DNA from: an uncultured Pelagibacteraceae bacterium
Lineage (GTDB): Bacteria; Pseudomonadota; Alphaproteobacteria; Pelagibacterales; Pelagibacteraceae
Direction of reading: 5' to 3'
NCBI GenBank assembly: GCA_902557235.1
Contig: CACDZR010000005.1
Span: 16,613-80,612, forward strand
DNA: 64,000 nucleotides
Position numbers and translations under genes: made by a program. Below, piece by piece: positions 9,793 through 20,572 of this stretch. The first letter of the stretch is position 1; each line of letters starts with the position of its first letter. The notes beneath the pieces are model-generated. The model ran no database searches and was not told where the DNA came from. It saw nothing but the letters and a program-made list of their open reading frames with translations.

Positions 9793-10548
9793 CCAGATTC
9801 TCTTCATGCTGAAATAAACTAAAACTGTTAATATAATTAAGTAAACTATTGCTTTAAAACCCATTTTATGACGTGTCTCTAAATGAGGTTCTGCAGTCCA
9901 CATTAAAAAAGTTGTAACATCTTTTGCCATTTGTTCCACAGAGGCATTCGTACCATCTGAGTATTCTACCAAACCATCAGAAAGTTGATTGGACATTTTA
10001 ATCTTATTTCCATACATGTATTTATTGTAGTAAACACCATCATCTAAAGTCACTCCAGCTGGAGGATCCTCATATCCTTGAAGGAGTGAATAGATATAAT
10101 CAACTCCACCTCCTCTAGCTTTTACTAAAACAGTCATATCAGGTGGATATGCACCACCATTTGCTGCTTGAGCGGCTTTTTCATTTTCGTAAGGCATTAC
10201 AAATTTATCTGACAACCTTCCTGGTCTCATAAACATTTCACCATCCGCATTTGGTCCATCTTTTACCTCGAAAGATGCTGCAATGGCTTTTGCTTGTTCC
10301 ACTGAAAACTCAGGCCCACCCTCTTCTACTAAGTTTCTATAACTCAAATATTTCATAGAATGACATGACGAACATACTTCTTGATAAACTTGATATCCTC
10401 TTTGAAGTGAGGCTCTGTCAAATTTTCCAAAAGGACCTTTAAAACTCCAATCTGTTTTCAAATATTCAACTTTTTCAGCCGCATTAGAATTAAATTGAAA
10501 TCCAAGTAATAGTGCTATTAAAAACGATAATCTAAAAAAATTTTTCAC
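9769..10548 (-). CDS. petC: Ubiquinol-cytochrome c reductase, cytochrome c1
   Basis: 259 aa; CSSCHS haem motif, [31 protein letters not shown]-terminal TM. Confidence 0.95.
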   Translation of the reverse strand: MKNFFRLSFLIALLLGFQFNSNAAEKVEYLKTDWSFKGPFGKFDRASLQRGYQVYQEVCSSCHSMKYLSYRNLVEEGGPEFSVEQAKAIAASFEVKDGPNADGEMFMRPGRLSDKFVMPYENEKAAQAANGGAYPPDMTVLVKARGGGVDYIYSLLQGYEDPPAGVTLDDGVYYNKYMYGNKIKMSNQLSDGLVEYSDGTNASVEQMAKDVTTFLMWTAEPHLETRHKMGFKAIVYLIILTVLVYFSMKRIWSRIETKV

Positions 10549-11810
10549 TGATCTTTAAAAGTATCCTTTTTTTTCACCGCAGCAAGATTTGGTGATCCAC
10601 CTAAAATAGGTTCGGTAATACTCAAAGGAACGGGTGTGGTTCTTTCCTTAAATCCTAAAATTGGTAGCACAACTAAAAAATGAAGGAAGTAATATGCTGT
10701 AGCAACCCTTGCAATTAACAAGTAAAGGCCCTCTGCTGGCATAGCTCCAACGTATCCTAAAATTAAAACATCAGCTACTAAGATCCAATAGAACTGTTTA
10801 TACAAAGGTCTAAAAACTGCAGATCTAATTTTTGATGTATCTAACCATGGTAATGCAGCTAATATCAGAATAGCAGACAACATCGCTATAACTCCTAAAA
10901 GTTTATCTGGGACTGATCTCAAAATTGCATAAAAAGGTAAAAGATACCACTCTGGAACAATGTGAGCTGGTGTTACAAGAGGATTAGCTTCAATGTAATT
11001 ATCAGCATGACCTAAAATATTTGGTGTATAGAAAACAAAAAAAGCAAAAACAATCATAAACATCAACAACGCAAAACCATCTTTAATAACTATATATGGA
11101 TGAAATGGAACTGTGTCTTTTGATGGTTTTTTTATATCAATACCAATTGGATTATTATTTCCAGGCACGTGAAGAGCCCAAATATGTAAAACGACTAAAC
11201 CTAAAATTAAAAAAGGAATTAAGTAGTGTAGAGTGAAAAATCTTGTAAGTGTTGGGTTATCTACTGAATATCCTCCCCATAACCATGTTACTATTCCCTC
11301 ACCTACTAAAGGAATTGCACTAAATAAATTTGTAATAACTGTAGCTCCCCAAAAACTCATTTGTCCCCATGGCAAAACATAGCCTAAGAAAGCAGCTGCC
11401 ATCATAAGAAGATAAATGATTATACCAATAATCCATATAATTTCTCTCGGTGATTTATATGAGCCGTAAAACAAAGATCTGAATATGTGAATGTATACTG
11501 CTAAGAAAAACATTGAAGCACCATTTGCATGTATATATCTTATCAACCATCCGTAGTTTACATCTCTCATTATATGTTCGACACTTTGGAACGCCATATC
11601 AGCATGTGCAATATAATGCATTGCTAAAACTAATCCGGTTACAATTTGAGTAATTAAACAAAAGGTAAGAATTCCACCAAAAGTCCACCAATAATTCAAA
11701 TTTTTTGGTGTTGGGTAATCTGTTAAATGATTTGCTAAAGTTAAAAGAGGTAACCTATCGTTAAACCATTTTCCAACTTTTGATTTTGGTGTGTATTCGT
11801 GTTCACTCAT
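10545..11810 (-). CDS. petB: Ubiquinol-cytochrome c reductase, cytochrome b
   Basis: 421 aa; [59 protein letters not shown]. Confidence 0.97.
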   Translation of the reverse strand: MSEHEYTPKSKVGKWFNDRLPLLTLANHLTDYPTPKNLNYWWTFGGILTFCLITQIVTGLVLAMHYIAHADMAFQSVEHIMRDVNYGWLIRYIHANGASMFFLAVYIHIFRSLFYGSYKSPREIIWIIGIIIYLLMMAAAFLGYVLPWGQMSFWGATVITNLFSAIPLVGEGIVTWLWGGYSVDNPTLTRFFTLHYLIPFLILGLVVLHIWALHVPGNNNPIGIDIKKPSKDTVPFHPYIVIKDGFALLMFMIVFAFFVFYTPNILGHADNYIEANPLVTPAHIVPEWYLLPFYAILRSVPDKLLGVIAMLSAILILAALPWLDTSKIRSAVFRPLYKQFYWILVADVLILGYVGAMPAEGLYLLIARVATAYYFLHFLVVLPILGFKERTTPVPLSITEPILGGSPNLAAVKKKDTFKDQ

Positions 11811-11816
11811 AAAAAA

Positions 11817-12323
11817 TTATCCAATCTTAATTGTGTTAGCATCAACAAATTTATATTCAGGGATTTCCATATTTGTTGGGGCTGGACCTTTTCTAATTCT
11901 TCCTGAAGTATCATAATGAGAACCATGACATGGGCAGAACCATCCATTATAATCTCCTTTTTGATCTAAAGGCACACAACCTAAGTGCGTACATACTCCG
12001 AGCATAACAAGCCACTCTGGATCTTTTGCACGATCTTCATCTTTTTCTGGATGCTTTAAATCTTCCATCTTGACAGCTTTAGCCTCTGCTATTTCTTCTT
12101 GTGTTCTTCTTCTGATAAAAACTGGTTTTCCTCTCCACAGTACAGTAATAGTTTTTCCAGGATCAACTGCACTTACATCAACTTCAGTACTCGCTAGTGC
12201 TTTTACCGAAGCATCTGGGTTCATTTGATCTATCATAGGCCAAATCACTGCACCTGCTCCTACAGCTCCCACTGCATAAGTGGCTGTAAATAAAAAATCT
12301 CTTCTTTTAGTTTTCTTTTCCAC
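11817..12323 (-). CDS. petA: Ubiquinol-cytochrome c reductase, Rieske Fe-S subunit
   Basis: 168 aa; RRDFLF Tat-like N-terminus, CTHLGCVPL and CPCHGSHYD Rieske motifs. Confidence 0.97.
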   Translation of the reverse strand: MEKKTKRRDFLFTATYAVGAVGAGAVIWPMIDQMNPDASVKALASTEVDVSAVDPGKTITVLWRGKPVFIRRRTQEEIAEAKAVKMEDLKHPEKDEDRAKDPEWLVMLGVCTHLGCVPLDQKGDYNGWFCPCHGSHYDTSGRIRKGPAPTNMEIPEYKFVDANTIKIG

Positions 12324-12414
12324 TATCTATAGGTTTTTATAATTCTATATGTTGATTTAGGTAGTTAATATATGATTACATATAATAAAAAAGTATTATT
12401 TTTCTACTGATAGA

Positions 12415-12888
12415 ATGACACATAATCTAATTAATGATGGGCCAAAAATTGCACTATTTGAACCTGATATTCCTCAAAATACTGCTGCGATCATAAGAAC
12501 TTGTGCCTGTTTAGGGGCGAAATTAGAAATAATAGAGCCTTGTGGTTTTTTATTAAATGATAAAAGATTTAAAAGGGTTGTGATGGATTATATGGATGAA
12601 AAAGAGATTAGGTATTATGAGAGCTCCGATCAATTTTTTGATGAAAAACAGAGTCAAAGAATTATACTCATGACAACAAAAGCCTCTAGCTCATATACAC
12701 AATTTAAGTTTAAAAAAAATGATACAATTTTATTTGGAAGAGAAAGTGCAGGAGTGCCTGAATATGTGCATAAAATGATAAATAATAGGTTAAAAATTCC
12801 AATGAGAAATAATAAGCGTTCTCTTAATATTTCTTCTTCTGTTGCAATAGTATTGGCTGAGTGCTTAAAACAAAATGAATTAATTTAA
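12415..12888 (+). CDS. trmL: tRNA (cytidine(34)-2'-O)-methyltransferase
   Basis: 157 aa SPOUT; FEPDIPQNTAAIIRTCACLGAKLEIIEPCGF, LFGRESAGVPEYVH, RSLNISSSVAIVLAE. Confidence 0.93.
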   Translation: MTHNLINDGPKIALFEPDIPQNTAAIIRTCACLGAKLEIIEPCGFLLNDKRFKRVVMDYMDEKEIRYYESSDQFFDEKQSQRIILMTTKASSSYTQFKFKKNDTILFGRESAGVPEYVHKMINNRLKIPMRNNKRSLNISSSVAIVLAECLKQNELI

Positions 12889-13716
12889 ATGGATCTAGAA
12901 ATAAAACAAAAATTAACAAGTAATTGGTTTAAATCTTTGCAGGAAATGTTTTGTAAAACTATTGTTGATTTTGAAAAAAACAAGATCAGTTTCAAGTCGA
13001 CTACATGGAGAAGAAATTTAAAAAAAGATGAAGGTGGTGGTGAATATAGAATTTTAAAAGATGGAAAAGTTTTTGATAAAGTGGGTGTTAATTTTTCAAA
13101 AGTTTATGGAAAATTTCCAAAAAAATTTCAACAAAATATACCAGGTGCTCAAAAAGATCCTAGGTTCTGGGCATCGGGTATATCTGTAGTAATGCATATG
13201 AAAAACCCTTTAATTCCCGCGATGCATTTTAACACTAGATATATTTGTACGACTTTTGATTGGTTCGGTGGAGGTATTGATGTTACGCCTTCAAAAAAAG
13301 ATAACAAAGAAAAAGAGGTGTTTCATAAAACACTTAGGGATATGTGCAATCGACATGACAAAAGTTATTATAAAAAATATAAAAAGTGGTGTGATGAATA
13401 TTTTTATCTACCTCATAGAAAAGAACCTCGTGGAATAGGTGGTATTTTTTTTGATTATAAAAAAGATAATTTTGAAAAAAATTTTAAATTTGTCAGAGAT
13501 GTTGGTGTTACTTTTGAGTCTATTTTTCAAAAAATTATAAGTAAAAAAATTAAAAAAAAATGGACTTCTAAAGATAAAGAAAATCAATATATTAAAAGAG
13601 GGAGATATGCGGAATTTAATTTATTGTATGACAGGGGTACAAAATTTGGATTACAAACAGGTGGTAATGTTGAGGGAATATTAATGTCATTACCTCCTCA
13701 TGCAAAATGGAAATAA
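12889..13716 (+). CDS. hemF: Oxygen-dependent coproporphyrinogen III oxidase
   Basis: 275 aa; [64 protein letters not shown]. Confidence 0.96.
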   Translation: MDLEIKQKLTSNWFKSLQEMFCKTIVDFEKNKISFKSTTWRRNLKKDEGGGEYRILKDGKVFDKVGVNFSKVYGKFPKKFQQNIPGAQKDPRFWASGISVVMHMKNPLIPAMHFNTRYICTTFDWFGGGIDVTPSKKDNKEKEVFHKTLRDMCNRHDKSYYKKYKKWCDEYFYLPHRKEPRGIGGIFFDYKKDNFEKNFKFVRDVGVTFESIFQKIISKKIKKKWTSKDKENQYIKRGRYAEFNLLYDRGTKFGLQTGGNVEGILMSLPPHAKWK

Positions 13717-14194
13717 AATGGATAAAGAACCAATTACTCTAAATGGATTAAATAAATTGAAAGAAGAACTAATTTTTTTAAAAGAAAAAAAAAGACCTGA
13801 AATAGTTGCTGCAATTGCTGAAGCAAGATCTCACGGAGACTTAAAAGAAAATGCTGAGTATCATGCAGCAAAAGAGGAACAGTCTCACAACGAAGGCAGA
13901 ATAACAGAAATAAATGATATTATAGCAAGAGCAAACGTTATTGATGTTACTAAAATTAATAATGATGGCAAAGTGATTTTTGGTGCCACTGTATTTCTAG
14001 AAAATTTAGATACTGGTGAAAAGATAGATTACAAAATAGTTGGAAGAGATGAGGCAGACTTAAAAAAAAAATTATTATATTTTCAATCACCAATAGGTAA
14101 GGGTCTTATTGGAAAAAATAAAAAAGATCTTGTGGAGATAAATACTCCCGCTGGAGTAAAAAACTTTGAAATTAAAGACGTCAAATATCTTTAA
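13700..14194 (+). CDS. greA: Transcription elongation factor GreA (start likely 13718)
   Basis: [48 protein letters not shown]. Confidence 0.95.
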   Translation: MQNGNKMDKEPITLNGLNKLKEELIFLKEKKRPEIVAAIAEARSHGDLKENAEYHAAKEEQSHNEGRITEINDIIARANVIDVTKINNDGKVIFGATVFLENLDTGEKIDYKIVGRDEADLKKKLLYFQSPIGKGLIGKNKKDLVEINTPAGVKNFEIKDVKYL

Positions 14195-15465
14195 CCTTTA
14201 ACAATATTATCGATTTGTTTTTCAGTAATTTCAAAATTATTTCTTACCCACTCTTCCTCAATTAATTTAAGCATACTTCCCAATTGTCTTCCCTCTGGTA
14301 TTTTGTATCTTGTCATTAATAAATCAGCTCCAACAGGCAAACTTGGTGTAATCTTATTTTTATAAAGTTCTAATAAACTTAACATTGTCTTATCTAATTT
14401 CTTTGATTTTATAATTTTAAAATTTAAAATATCTAACACTGCTTGTTTGCCATTATAATATAAAACTTTATTTAAGTTGGCTTCATTTAAAGTTTTTATT
14501 CCTTCCTTTTCATTATAAAAATTATTAATAGCATAAGCTCTTTTTTGATCTTTTTTTGAAATATTATATTTGTATAAGAAATATTCTAAATTATCTGTTC
14601 CATCTATTATCATTAAAAATAAAATAAATATAAAATCCAATTCAACAAAAAATTCTTTCTTAACTTTGATTGAATTAATAACACTTTTGATATTCTTTAG
14701 CTCTGGAAAAATCAGTAATATTAATTCGATGCTGAATTTATCTTTTGATAATTTTTCTAATTGATTTGATTTTAATAATTTTTTTAACTCATCTAATAAT
14801 CTTTCTTTAGATATTATAGAAATACCACTTATATTGATTTTTATTGTTTTAATTATTTCTTCTTTGTGAGGTTGTTTTGAATAATTTAAAAAAAATCTTA
14901 AGTATCTTAATATCCTTAAATAATCCTCTTTAATTCTTTTTTCAGGATCACCAATAAAGTTAACCTGCCCCATTTCAATATCTTTTTTTCCATTATGAGG
15001 ATCGAATATATTTCCATCTAAATCAGCATAAATAGAGTTAATAGTAAAATCCCTTCTCGCAGCATCTTTTTTCCAATCTTTTGAGAATTTTACCTTTGCA
15101 TGTCTACCATCTGTAAAAATATCTTCTCTTAGAGATGTTATCTCAAACTTATGATCATCTAGAATTGCTGTAATTGTTCCATGCTCAATTCCAGACGCAT
15201 AAAAATTTATTTTATTTTTTTTTAAGATTTCGGAGACTTCTATAGGATTTAAATTTGTTGCTAAATCTATGTCATCAACTTTCTCATTATTAAATATTTT
15301 TCTCAAACAACCTCCAACATACCTAATCTCACTTTCAGATGAGTGAGAATTAATAGCCTCAAAAATTTTTTTCACAGGCGTTGTTATTGAAAGTTTTTTG
15401 ATATTATTCTTAAATGAGTAAAGGTTTTTTGAGCTCGAGAAAATTTTATTAAAAAAGTTTTTCAT
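14191..15465 (-). CDS. CCA tRNA nucleotidyltransferase / poly(A) polymerase family
   Basis: 424 aa; [52 protein letters not shown]. Confidence 0.92.
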   Translation of the reverse strand: MKNFFNKIFSSSKNLYSFKNNIKKLSITTPVKKIFEAINSHSSESEIRYVGGCLRKIFNNEKVDDIDLATNLNPIEVSEILKKNKINFYASGIEHGTITAILDDHKFEITSLREDIFTDGRHAKVKFSKDWKKDAARRDFTINSIYADLDGNIFDPHNGKKDIEMGQVNFIGDPEKRIKEDYLRILRYLRFFLNYSKQPHKEEIIKTIKINISGISIISKERLLDELKKLLKSNQLEKLSKDKFSIELILLIFPELKNIKSVINSIKVKKEFFVELDFIFILFLMIIDGTDNLEYFLYKYNISKKDQKRAYAINNFYNEKEGIKTLNEANLNKVLYYNGKQAVLDILNFKIIKSKKLDKTMLSLLELYKNKITPSLPVGADLLMTRYKIPEGRQLGSMLKLIEEEWVRNNFEITEKQIDNIVKG

Positions 15466-15468
15466 ATT

Positions 15469-15542
15469 TGGCTGGGGCGCTAGGATTCGAACCTAGGATG
15501 CAGGTACCAAAAACCCGTGCCTTACCGCTTGGCTACGCCCCA
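15469..15542 (-). tRNA. tRNA-Gln (UUG anticodon), CCA encoded
   Basis: Reverse complement TGGGGCGTAGCCAAGCGGTAAGGCACGGGTTTTTGGTACCTGCATCCTAGGTTCGAATCCTAGCGCCCCAGCCA folds as a cloverleaf; anticodon loop TTTTGGT. Confidence 0.95.
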
Positions 15543-15573
15543 ATCTAATTTCGTATAACACAAAAAAAAGAGT

Positions 15574-16419
15574 TTATATAGTTTTTGCAACTTTACACCA
15601 GCAATTTTTATATTTTCTACTGAATTTTTTTTTTACATCATCGCATAATTTTTTAGATTTAAAATATGCGACAATTGCTGAACCTGATCCTGTCATTCTT
15701 ACAAAACTCTTATTTGAAGATTTTTCAAGAAAATGTTTGATATTTTTTAATTTTGGAAACTTAGATAAAGAAATTGCCTCAAGAGAATTATTGAGTTTTT
15801 TCAAATTATCAAAGTTAAACATTTTCTTAGAAAGTTTATTAAATCTTGGTTTTGTGAATTTTTTAACACCTGAATATATCTCTTTTGTTGAACATCCAAA
15901 ACTAGGTTTAACAATCAGCACATTAAATTTTTTGCAGTTTTTAAACTCTTTAATCTGATTGTTGGATTTAAGAATTGTAAAAGTAGAATTAAGACCGAGA
16001 GCTACATCTGAACCTATTGATTTACAAATTGAAATTAATTGTCTTTTATTGGGATTTATAAATTTTTTTTTAATCAAATATTTTAATATGTTTGCAGCAT
16101 TCATGGATCCGCCTCCCAATCCAGATTTTGATGGAATATATTTATTAACTTTTATCTCAAACTTAGAACTTGTAAGTAACTTTTCTTTCTCTAAAAATTT
16201 AAACAATTTTGAAATTGTGTTTTTTGGGCCGATGTTTTTTGAAAATTTTCCTTTAAATGAAATTATATGTTTTTTAGATTGAATTTTTTTAATCAAAATA
16301 ACATCATGTAACGTAACAAAACCAACAACACTCTCAATTTTATGTAACTTGGAAGTTTTTCCAGTGATGTTAAGAGCTAAGTTAATTTTAGCATAAGACT
16401 TTATCCTGGAATAACTCAT
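15574..16419 (-). CDS. ispE: 4-diphosphocytidyl-2-C-methyl-D-erythritol kinase
   Basis: 281 aa GHMP kinase; YAKINLALNITGK, IPSKSGLGGGSMNAANIL, RMTGSGSAIVAYF. Confidence 0.92.
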   Translation of the reverse strand: MSYSRIKSYAKINLALNITGKTSKLHKIESVVGFVTLHDVILIKKIQSKKHIISFKGKFSKNIGPKNTISKLFKFLEKEKLLTSSKFEIKVNKYIPSKSGLGGGSMNAANILKYLIKKKFINPNKRQLISICKSIGSDVALGLNSTFTILKSNNQIKEFKNCKKFNVLIVKPSFGCSTKEIYSGVKKFTKPRFNKLSKKMFNFDNLKKLNNSLEAISLSKFPKLKNIKHFLEKSSNKSFVRMTGSGSAIVAYFKSKKLCDDVKKKFSRKYKNCWCKVAKTI

Positions 16420-16420
16420 C

Positions 16421-18091
16421 TCAGAGACCTTTTATAATTTTTTGATTTATTTTTTGTAATAATTCTTCATCCACATCTTCCATTTTAGATACACTTTTCC
16501 AAAAATATCTTGCTTGAATTTTTCTCCCCAACTTCCAAAGAATATCTCCATAGTGATCATTTACTATTGCATCGTCTGGCATTAACTCAACTGCTCTTTT
16601 TAAATATGTCTCTGCTTTTACATAGTCATCTGTTAAAAAATAAGCCCAACCAATTGAATCTATTATGTAAGGATCATTTTCCTTTAAAGAATATGCTTTC
16701 TCTAACATCTCCATTGCCTCTTTAATTTTATGATCTCTCTCTAACCACGAGTATGCTAAGTAATTAAGAACATAAGCATCATCAGGATCAATTTCTAAAG
16801 ATAAAAGCATATCCCTATCAGCTTCTTCATAATTTCCCATTCGTTCATTACTTGCTCCTCTTCTGTAAAATAAATCTGATTTAATTTGTAAATCATCACC
16901 AACTATTTCTAAAACTTTGGTGTAATATTTTATAGCTTGCTCATATTTTTTTGCGTTCTTATAAAAATTAGCAATATCAAATAAAAATTTTTCATTTGGT
17001 TTTTCGATTTTTTCAAAATTAGACTTAATAAATTTTAACGACTCTTTTTGATCAATTTCTTTTGAGATTATTTGAGCTTCTTTTTTTAATCTATACCAAT
17101 AATAAAAGTCATCTTCTTTTTCAAATTCTCGTAAAATCTTTTTAACACGATCAAATTCTTCATTTGAATATTGATTTTCAGTAAGCAATGATAAATTATA
17201 ATAAAATTTTGGATTTAAATAATTAGACAAATATAAATAAAAGTTAGATTTTATATAATCGTCTTGAGCAGAATATAAATTAGATATTAAAAACAAAAAT
17301 TCACTTATTAAATCATTATGGTTTTTGCATGAAAAAACAGTGTTTATTTTTTTTTCATTGCCATTTTCGATCCAGCTTTTCCCTTGAGATAAAAGTAACG
17401 ATGTATTAATAAATTTAATACCCTCAGTTATTTTTTTGGCTTCCTCTATCTGATTATTTTCAATTAGATATGCTAAATAAAAAAAAGTGTATCTAGTTAA
17501 GTCTGCATCATCATTATTTACTAATTTAGAGAAAAAAGTTTTTGTTTTAGCGTCTCCTAAATAACACCGTTGAAAGGTTGTTGAAATAATTGATAGATTT
17601 CCATAATTTTTTAAATCATTAGGCAATCTTTTTTCATTAAATACAAAAACGTAGTCTCTCAAATTATCTAAAACTGCTGAGTTAAATCGGTTGAGCTTAA
17701 TATATTTTTTGGTCTCAGATATATAATTCAATGCTTTTGAAAAATCGTCTCTTCTTAGACTGTCTATTGTTAATAATAAGTATTTTTCAAAAAATTCGGA
17801 GTTATTTTTATTTTGTTTAATAACATTTATTGCTTGATTAACTTTATTTTCTAAAACTAAAGAATAAACATATCTCTTTAAATAAGGCTCATGCTTATTT
17901 AATAAAATTTTAGAGGTATTAAAAAAATTTAATGCCTTTGAATTATTTTTATTTTCAAATGCTACAATTCCTGAAAAATATTTTGATAAATTTTTGGAGT
18001 CAAAATCATCAAAACTAGCACTTTTAGAATGCAAAGGATTTTGGTAAAGTAAAAATAATATCAATAAAAATTTTATATTTTTGAAAAACAT
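16421..18091 (-). CDS. Tetratricopeptide-repeat protein with signal peptide
   Basis: 556 aa; C-terminal TPRs (EEADRDMLLSLEIDPDDAYVLNYLAYSWLE..., IDSIGWAYFLTDDYVKAETYLKRAVELMPDDAIVNDHYGDILWKLG). Confidence 0.85.
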   Translation of the reverse strand: MFFKNIKFLLILFLLYQNPLHSKSASFDDFDSKNLSKYFSGIVAFENKNNSKALNFFNTSKILLNKHEPYLKRYVYSLVLENKVNQAINVIKQNKNNSEFFEKYLLLTIDSLRRDDFSKALNYISETKKYIKLNRFNSAVLDNLRDYVFVFNEKRLPNDLKNYGNLSIISTTFQRCYLGDAKTKTFFSKLVNNDDADLTRYTFFYLAYLIENNQIEEAKKITEGIKFINTSLLLSQGKSWIENGNEKKINTVFSCKNHNDLISEFLFLISNLYSAQDDYIKSNFYLYLSNYLNPKFYYNLSLLTENQYSNEEFDRVKKILREFEKEDDFYYWYRLKKEAQIISKEIDQKESLKFIKSNFEKIEKPNEKFLFDIANFYKNAKKYEQAIKYYTKVLEIVGDDLQIKSDLFYRRGASNERMGNYEEADRDMLLSLEIDPDDAYVLNYLAYSWLERDHKIKEAMEMLEKAYSLKENDPYIIDSIGWAYFLTDDYVKAETYLKRAVELMPDDAIVNDHYGDILWKLGRKIQARYFWKSVSKMEDVDEELLQKINQKIIKGL

Positions 18092-18102
18092 AACTGCACT
18101 TT

Positions 18103-18822
18103 ATGACTAAAAAGATGTTAAATCAAAATGCCAAATATGATCAAAGATTTTTAGATAAAGTAGAGCCAAAATTTGAATTTAGTAATAAGCCAATAAATAG
18201 ACTTAAAGTTGTTAAGGAAAATAGCATTCAAAATAAAACAGCAAAAGAAGAGAGGATTTTAAATCTAAAGAAAAAAATCAATTCAATTCAAGATTGTAAT
18301 TTAAAAGATAATTCTAAAAATTTAGTTATGGGAGATGGTGATATAAATAGTCCTATAATGTTAATTGGAGAAGCTCCTAATGAGAAAGAGGACTTGGAAG
18401 CTAAAACATTTTGTGGCGATGTTGGTGTACTTTTAACCAAGATGCTTTTAGCAATTAACATCAAAAAAGAAAAGGTGTACTCTACTTACTCAATAAATTT
18501 TAGACCTCCGAACGATAGAAAGCCAACCGCTCAAGAAATAAAAAGATATTCAATTTTCCTTAAAGAACATATTTCAATTATTGATCCAAAAATTTTAATA
18601 TTAATGGGTACCACTGCAATGGAGGCTGTAACTGGTCTTAGCAATCAAATTACAAATGAAAGAGGAGATTGGAAAGAAATCATAATTAGAAACAAAACAA
18701 TTCCAGTAATTATCACTTTCAATCCATCTTATTTAATAAGATATCCAGATAAGAAAAAATTCTCATGGGAGGACCTAAAAAAAATAAGAAAAAAAGTAGA
18801 AGATTTGAATATCAAAATTTAA
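18103..18822 (+). CDS. Uracil-DNA glycosylase superfamily protein (type 4-like)
   Basis: 239 aa; IMLIGEAPNEKEDLEAKTFCGDVGVLLTKML, LILMGTTAMEAVTG, ITFNPSYLIRYP. Confidence 0.85.
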   Translation: MTKKMLNQNAKYDQRFLDKVEPKFEFSNKPINRLKVVKENSIQNKTAKEERILNLKKKINSIQDCNLKDNSKNLVMGDGDINSPIMLIGEAPNEKEDLEAKTFCGDVGVLLTKMLLAINIKKEKVYSTYSINFRPPNDRKPTAQEIKRYSIFLKEHISIIDPKILILMGTTAMEAVTGLSNQITNERGDWKEIIIRNKTIPVIITFNPSYLIRYPDKKKFSWEDLKKIRKKVEDLNIKI

Positions 18823-19382
18823 TGAAAATAATTGCTGGGGTTGATGAAGTCGGTCGAGGAAGTTTAGTTGGACCAGTCTATGCAGCTGCAGTTATTTTAA
18901 AAAGTTCTATAAATACAAAATTACTTAAAGATTCGAAAAGCATATCAAGTGCTAAACGCAAAGTCTTATTTGAACATATCAAAAAAAATTCAATATGGGC
19001 AATTGGAAAAGCATCATTAAAAGAAATTGAAAAATTAAATATTTTAAATGCCAGTTTATTAGCAATGAAAAGAGCAATAAAAAAACTCAAGAAAAAACCA
19101 TCACACGTTTTAATTGATGGAAATAAATTGCCTAATATGAAAAATTACAAACTTAAATCTATTATTAAGGGTGACCAAAAAATTCCATCTATTTCAGCGG
19201 CATCAATTATTGCAAAAGTTATACGTGATAAGATGATTTCAGATTTAGGTAAAAAGTTTAAAGGCTATAATTGGCAAAAAAATTTTGGATACGGTACTAG
19301 TCAACATTTAAAAGCTATAAAAATCTTAGGAATTACAAAGCATCACAGAAAAACTTTTTCTCCTATAAACAAATTGAAATAG
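18822..19382 (+). CDS. rnhB: Ribonuclease HII (start trimmed from the ORF track start 18765)
   Basis: MKIIAGVDEVGRGSLVGPVYAAAVIL, LIDGNKLP, GDQKIPSISAASIIAKVIRD; start overlaps upstream stop as TAATG. Confidence 0.95.
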   Translation: MKIIAGVDEVGRGSLVGPVYAAAVILKSSINTKLLKDSKSISSAKRKVLFEHIKKNSIWAIGKASLKEIEKLNILNASLLAMKRAIKKLKKKPSHVLIDGNKLPNMKNYKLKSIIKGDQKIPSISAASIIAKVIRDKMISDLGKKFKGYNWQKNFGYGTSQHLKAIKILGITKHHRKTFSPINKLK

Positions 19383-19452
19383 TTTTCACGTAAAAACACC
19401 ATATGTAGTTGTCGCCATACAAAGTCATACAAAACTAATCTAAATAATTCAA

Positions 19453-19500
19453 TCCTAGGTTGACCCAGGAATCTTTTTGGAGTCTAATTTGTTTTTATAA
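19453..19500 (+). promoter_or_regulatory. Predicted ccrM promoter: TTGACC (19460-19465) - N17 - TCTAAT (19483-19488), with GANTC sites at 19469-19473 (GAATC) and 19480-19484 (GAGTC)
   Basis: Direct motif reading; 17-bp spacing; one GANTC in the spacer and one reaching the -10 hexamer. Confidence 0.6.
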
Positions 19501-19501
19501 A

Positions 19502-20572
19502 ATGAATTTCAACTTAAAAAATAAATTAATTAATGGAGATAGCCTTCAGGAACTTAAAAAAATTCCTGATGAAACTTTTGATTTAATCTTTGCCGACCCT
19601 CCTTACAACCTGCAACTAAAAAGTGAATTAACAAGACCTGATAGATCTAAAGTAAGTGCAGTGAATGATAAATGGGATCAATTTGAAAATTTTAAAAAGT
19701 ATGATGACTTTACATACTCATGGTTAAGCGAATGTAAAAGAATTTTAAAAAAAGATGGGGCTATCTGGGTAATTGGTAGTTATCACAATATCTTTAGAGT
19801 TGGGGCAGCAATTCAAAATTTGGGTTTTTGGATTTTAAATGACGTCATTTGGAATAAAAAAAACCCCATGCCAAATTTTAGAGGAACACGTTTCACGAAT
19901 GCCCACGAGACTTTAATTTGGGCATCTAAGTCTGAAAAATCAAAATACACTTTTAATTATCAATCCTTAAAGTGTTTAAATGACGACCTCCAAATGAGAT
20001 CTAACTGGGAATTGCCGATTTGTAATGGTTCCGAAAGACTAAAAAAGAACGGTAAAAAAGTGCATTCTACCCAAAAACCTGAGGCACTACTTCACAGAAT
20101 TTTATTAGCAACGACAAATAAAAAAGATTTTGTTTTAGATCCTTTTTTAGGATCAGGAACAACAGCAACAGTTGCAAAAAAATTAGGTAGAAATTATTAC
20201 GGGATTGAAAAAGAAAAAACCTATTTTAAAGCTGCTAAAGAAAGATTAAATAAAGCAAAATCTATAGAAGATGATAACTTAGATACTATTCAGAACGGTA
20301 GATCTAAACCAAGAATACCCTTTGGTTCTTTGGTTGAATTAGGAATAATTAAACCAGGAGCTACTATTTTTGATAACAAAAAGAAAATTAGTGCAAAAAT
20401 TAGAGCTGATGGCAGCATCAAACATGCTCAAACTGAAGGCTCAATCCATAAAGTAGCAGCTACAATCTTAGGTGCTGAAAGCTGTAATGGATGGACCTAT
20501 TGGCATTATAACTTGAATGGAAACGCAGTTCCTATCGATCATTTAAGACAAAGATTAATTTCTAGTAATTAG
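19502..20572 (+). CDS. ccrM: CcrM-type DNA adenine methyltransferase (GANTC)
   Basis: Start at MNFNLKNKLINGDSL; DPPYN, STQKPEALLHRILLATTNKKDFVLDPFLGSGTTATVAKKLGRNYYGIE, C-terminal RAMA-like GSIHKVAATILGAESCNGWTYWHY. Confidence 0.95.
   Translation: MNFNLKNKLINGDSLQELKKIPDETFDLIFADPPYNLQLKSELTRPDRSKVSAVNDKWDQFENFKKYDDFTYSWLSECKRILKKDGAIWVIGSYHNIFRVGAAIQNLGFWILNDVIWNKKNPMPNFRGTRFTNAHETLIWASKSEKSKYTFNYQSLKCLNDDLQMRSNWELPICNGSERLKKNGKKVHSTQKPEALLHRILLATTNKKDFVLDPFLGSGTTATVAKKLGRNYYGIEKEKTYFKAAKERLNKAKSIEDDNLDTIQNGRSKPRIPFGSLVELGIIKPGATIFDNKKKISAKIRADGSIKHAQTEGSIHKVAATILGAESCNGWTYWHYNLNGNAVPIDHLRQRLISSN

Noticed and set aside
15959-16282. 107-aa plus-strand ORF in ispE
   Set aside because: Antisense to the well supported ispE coding frame.
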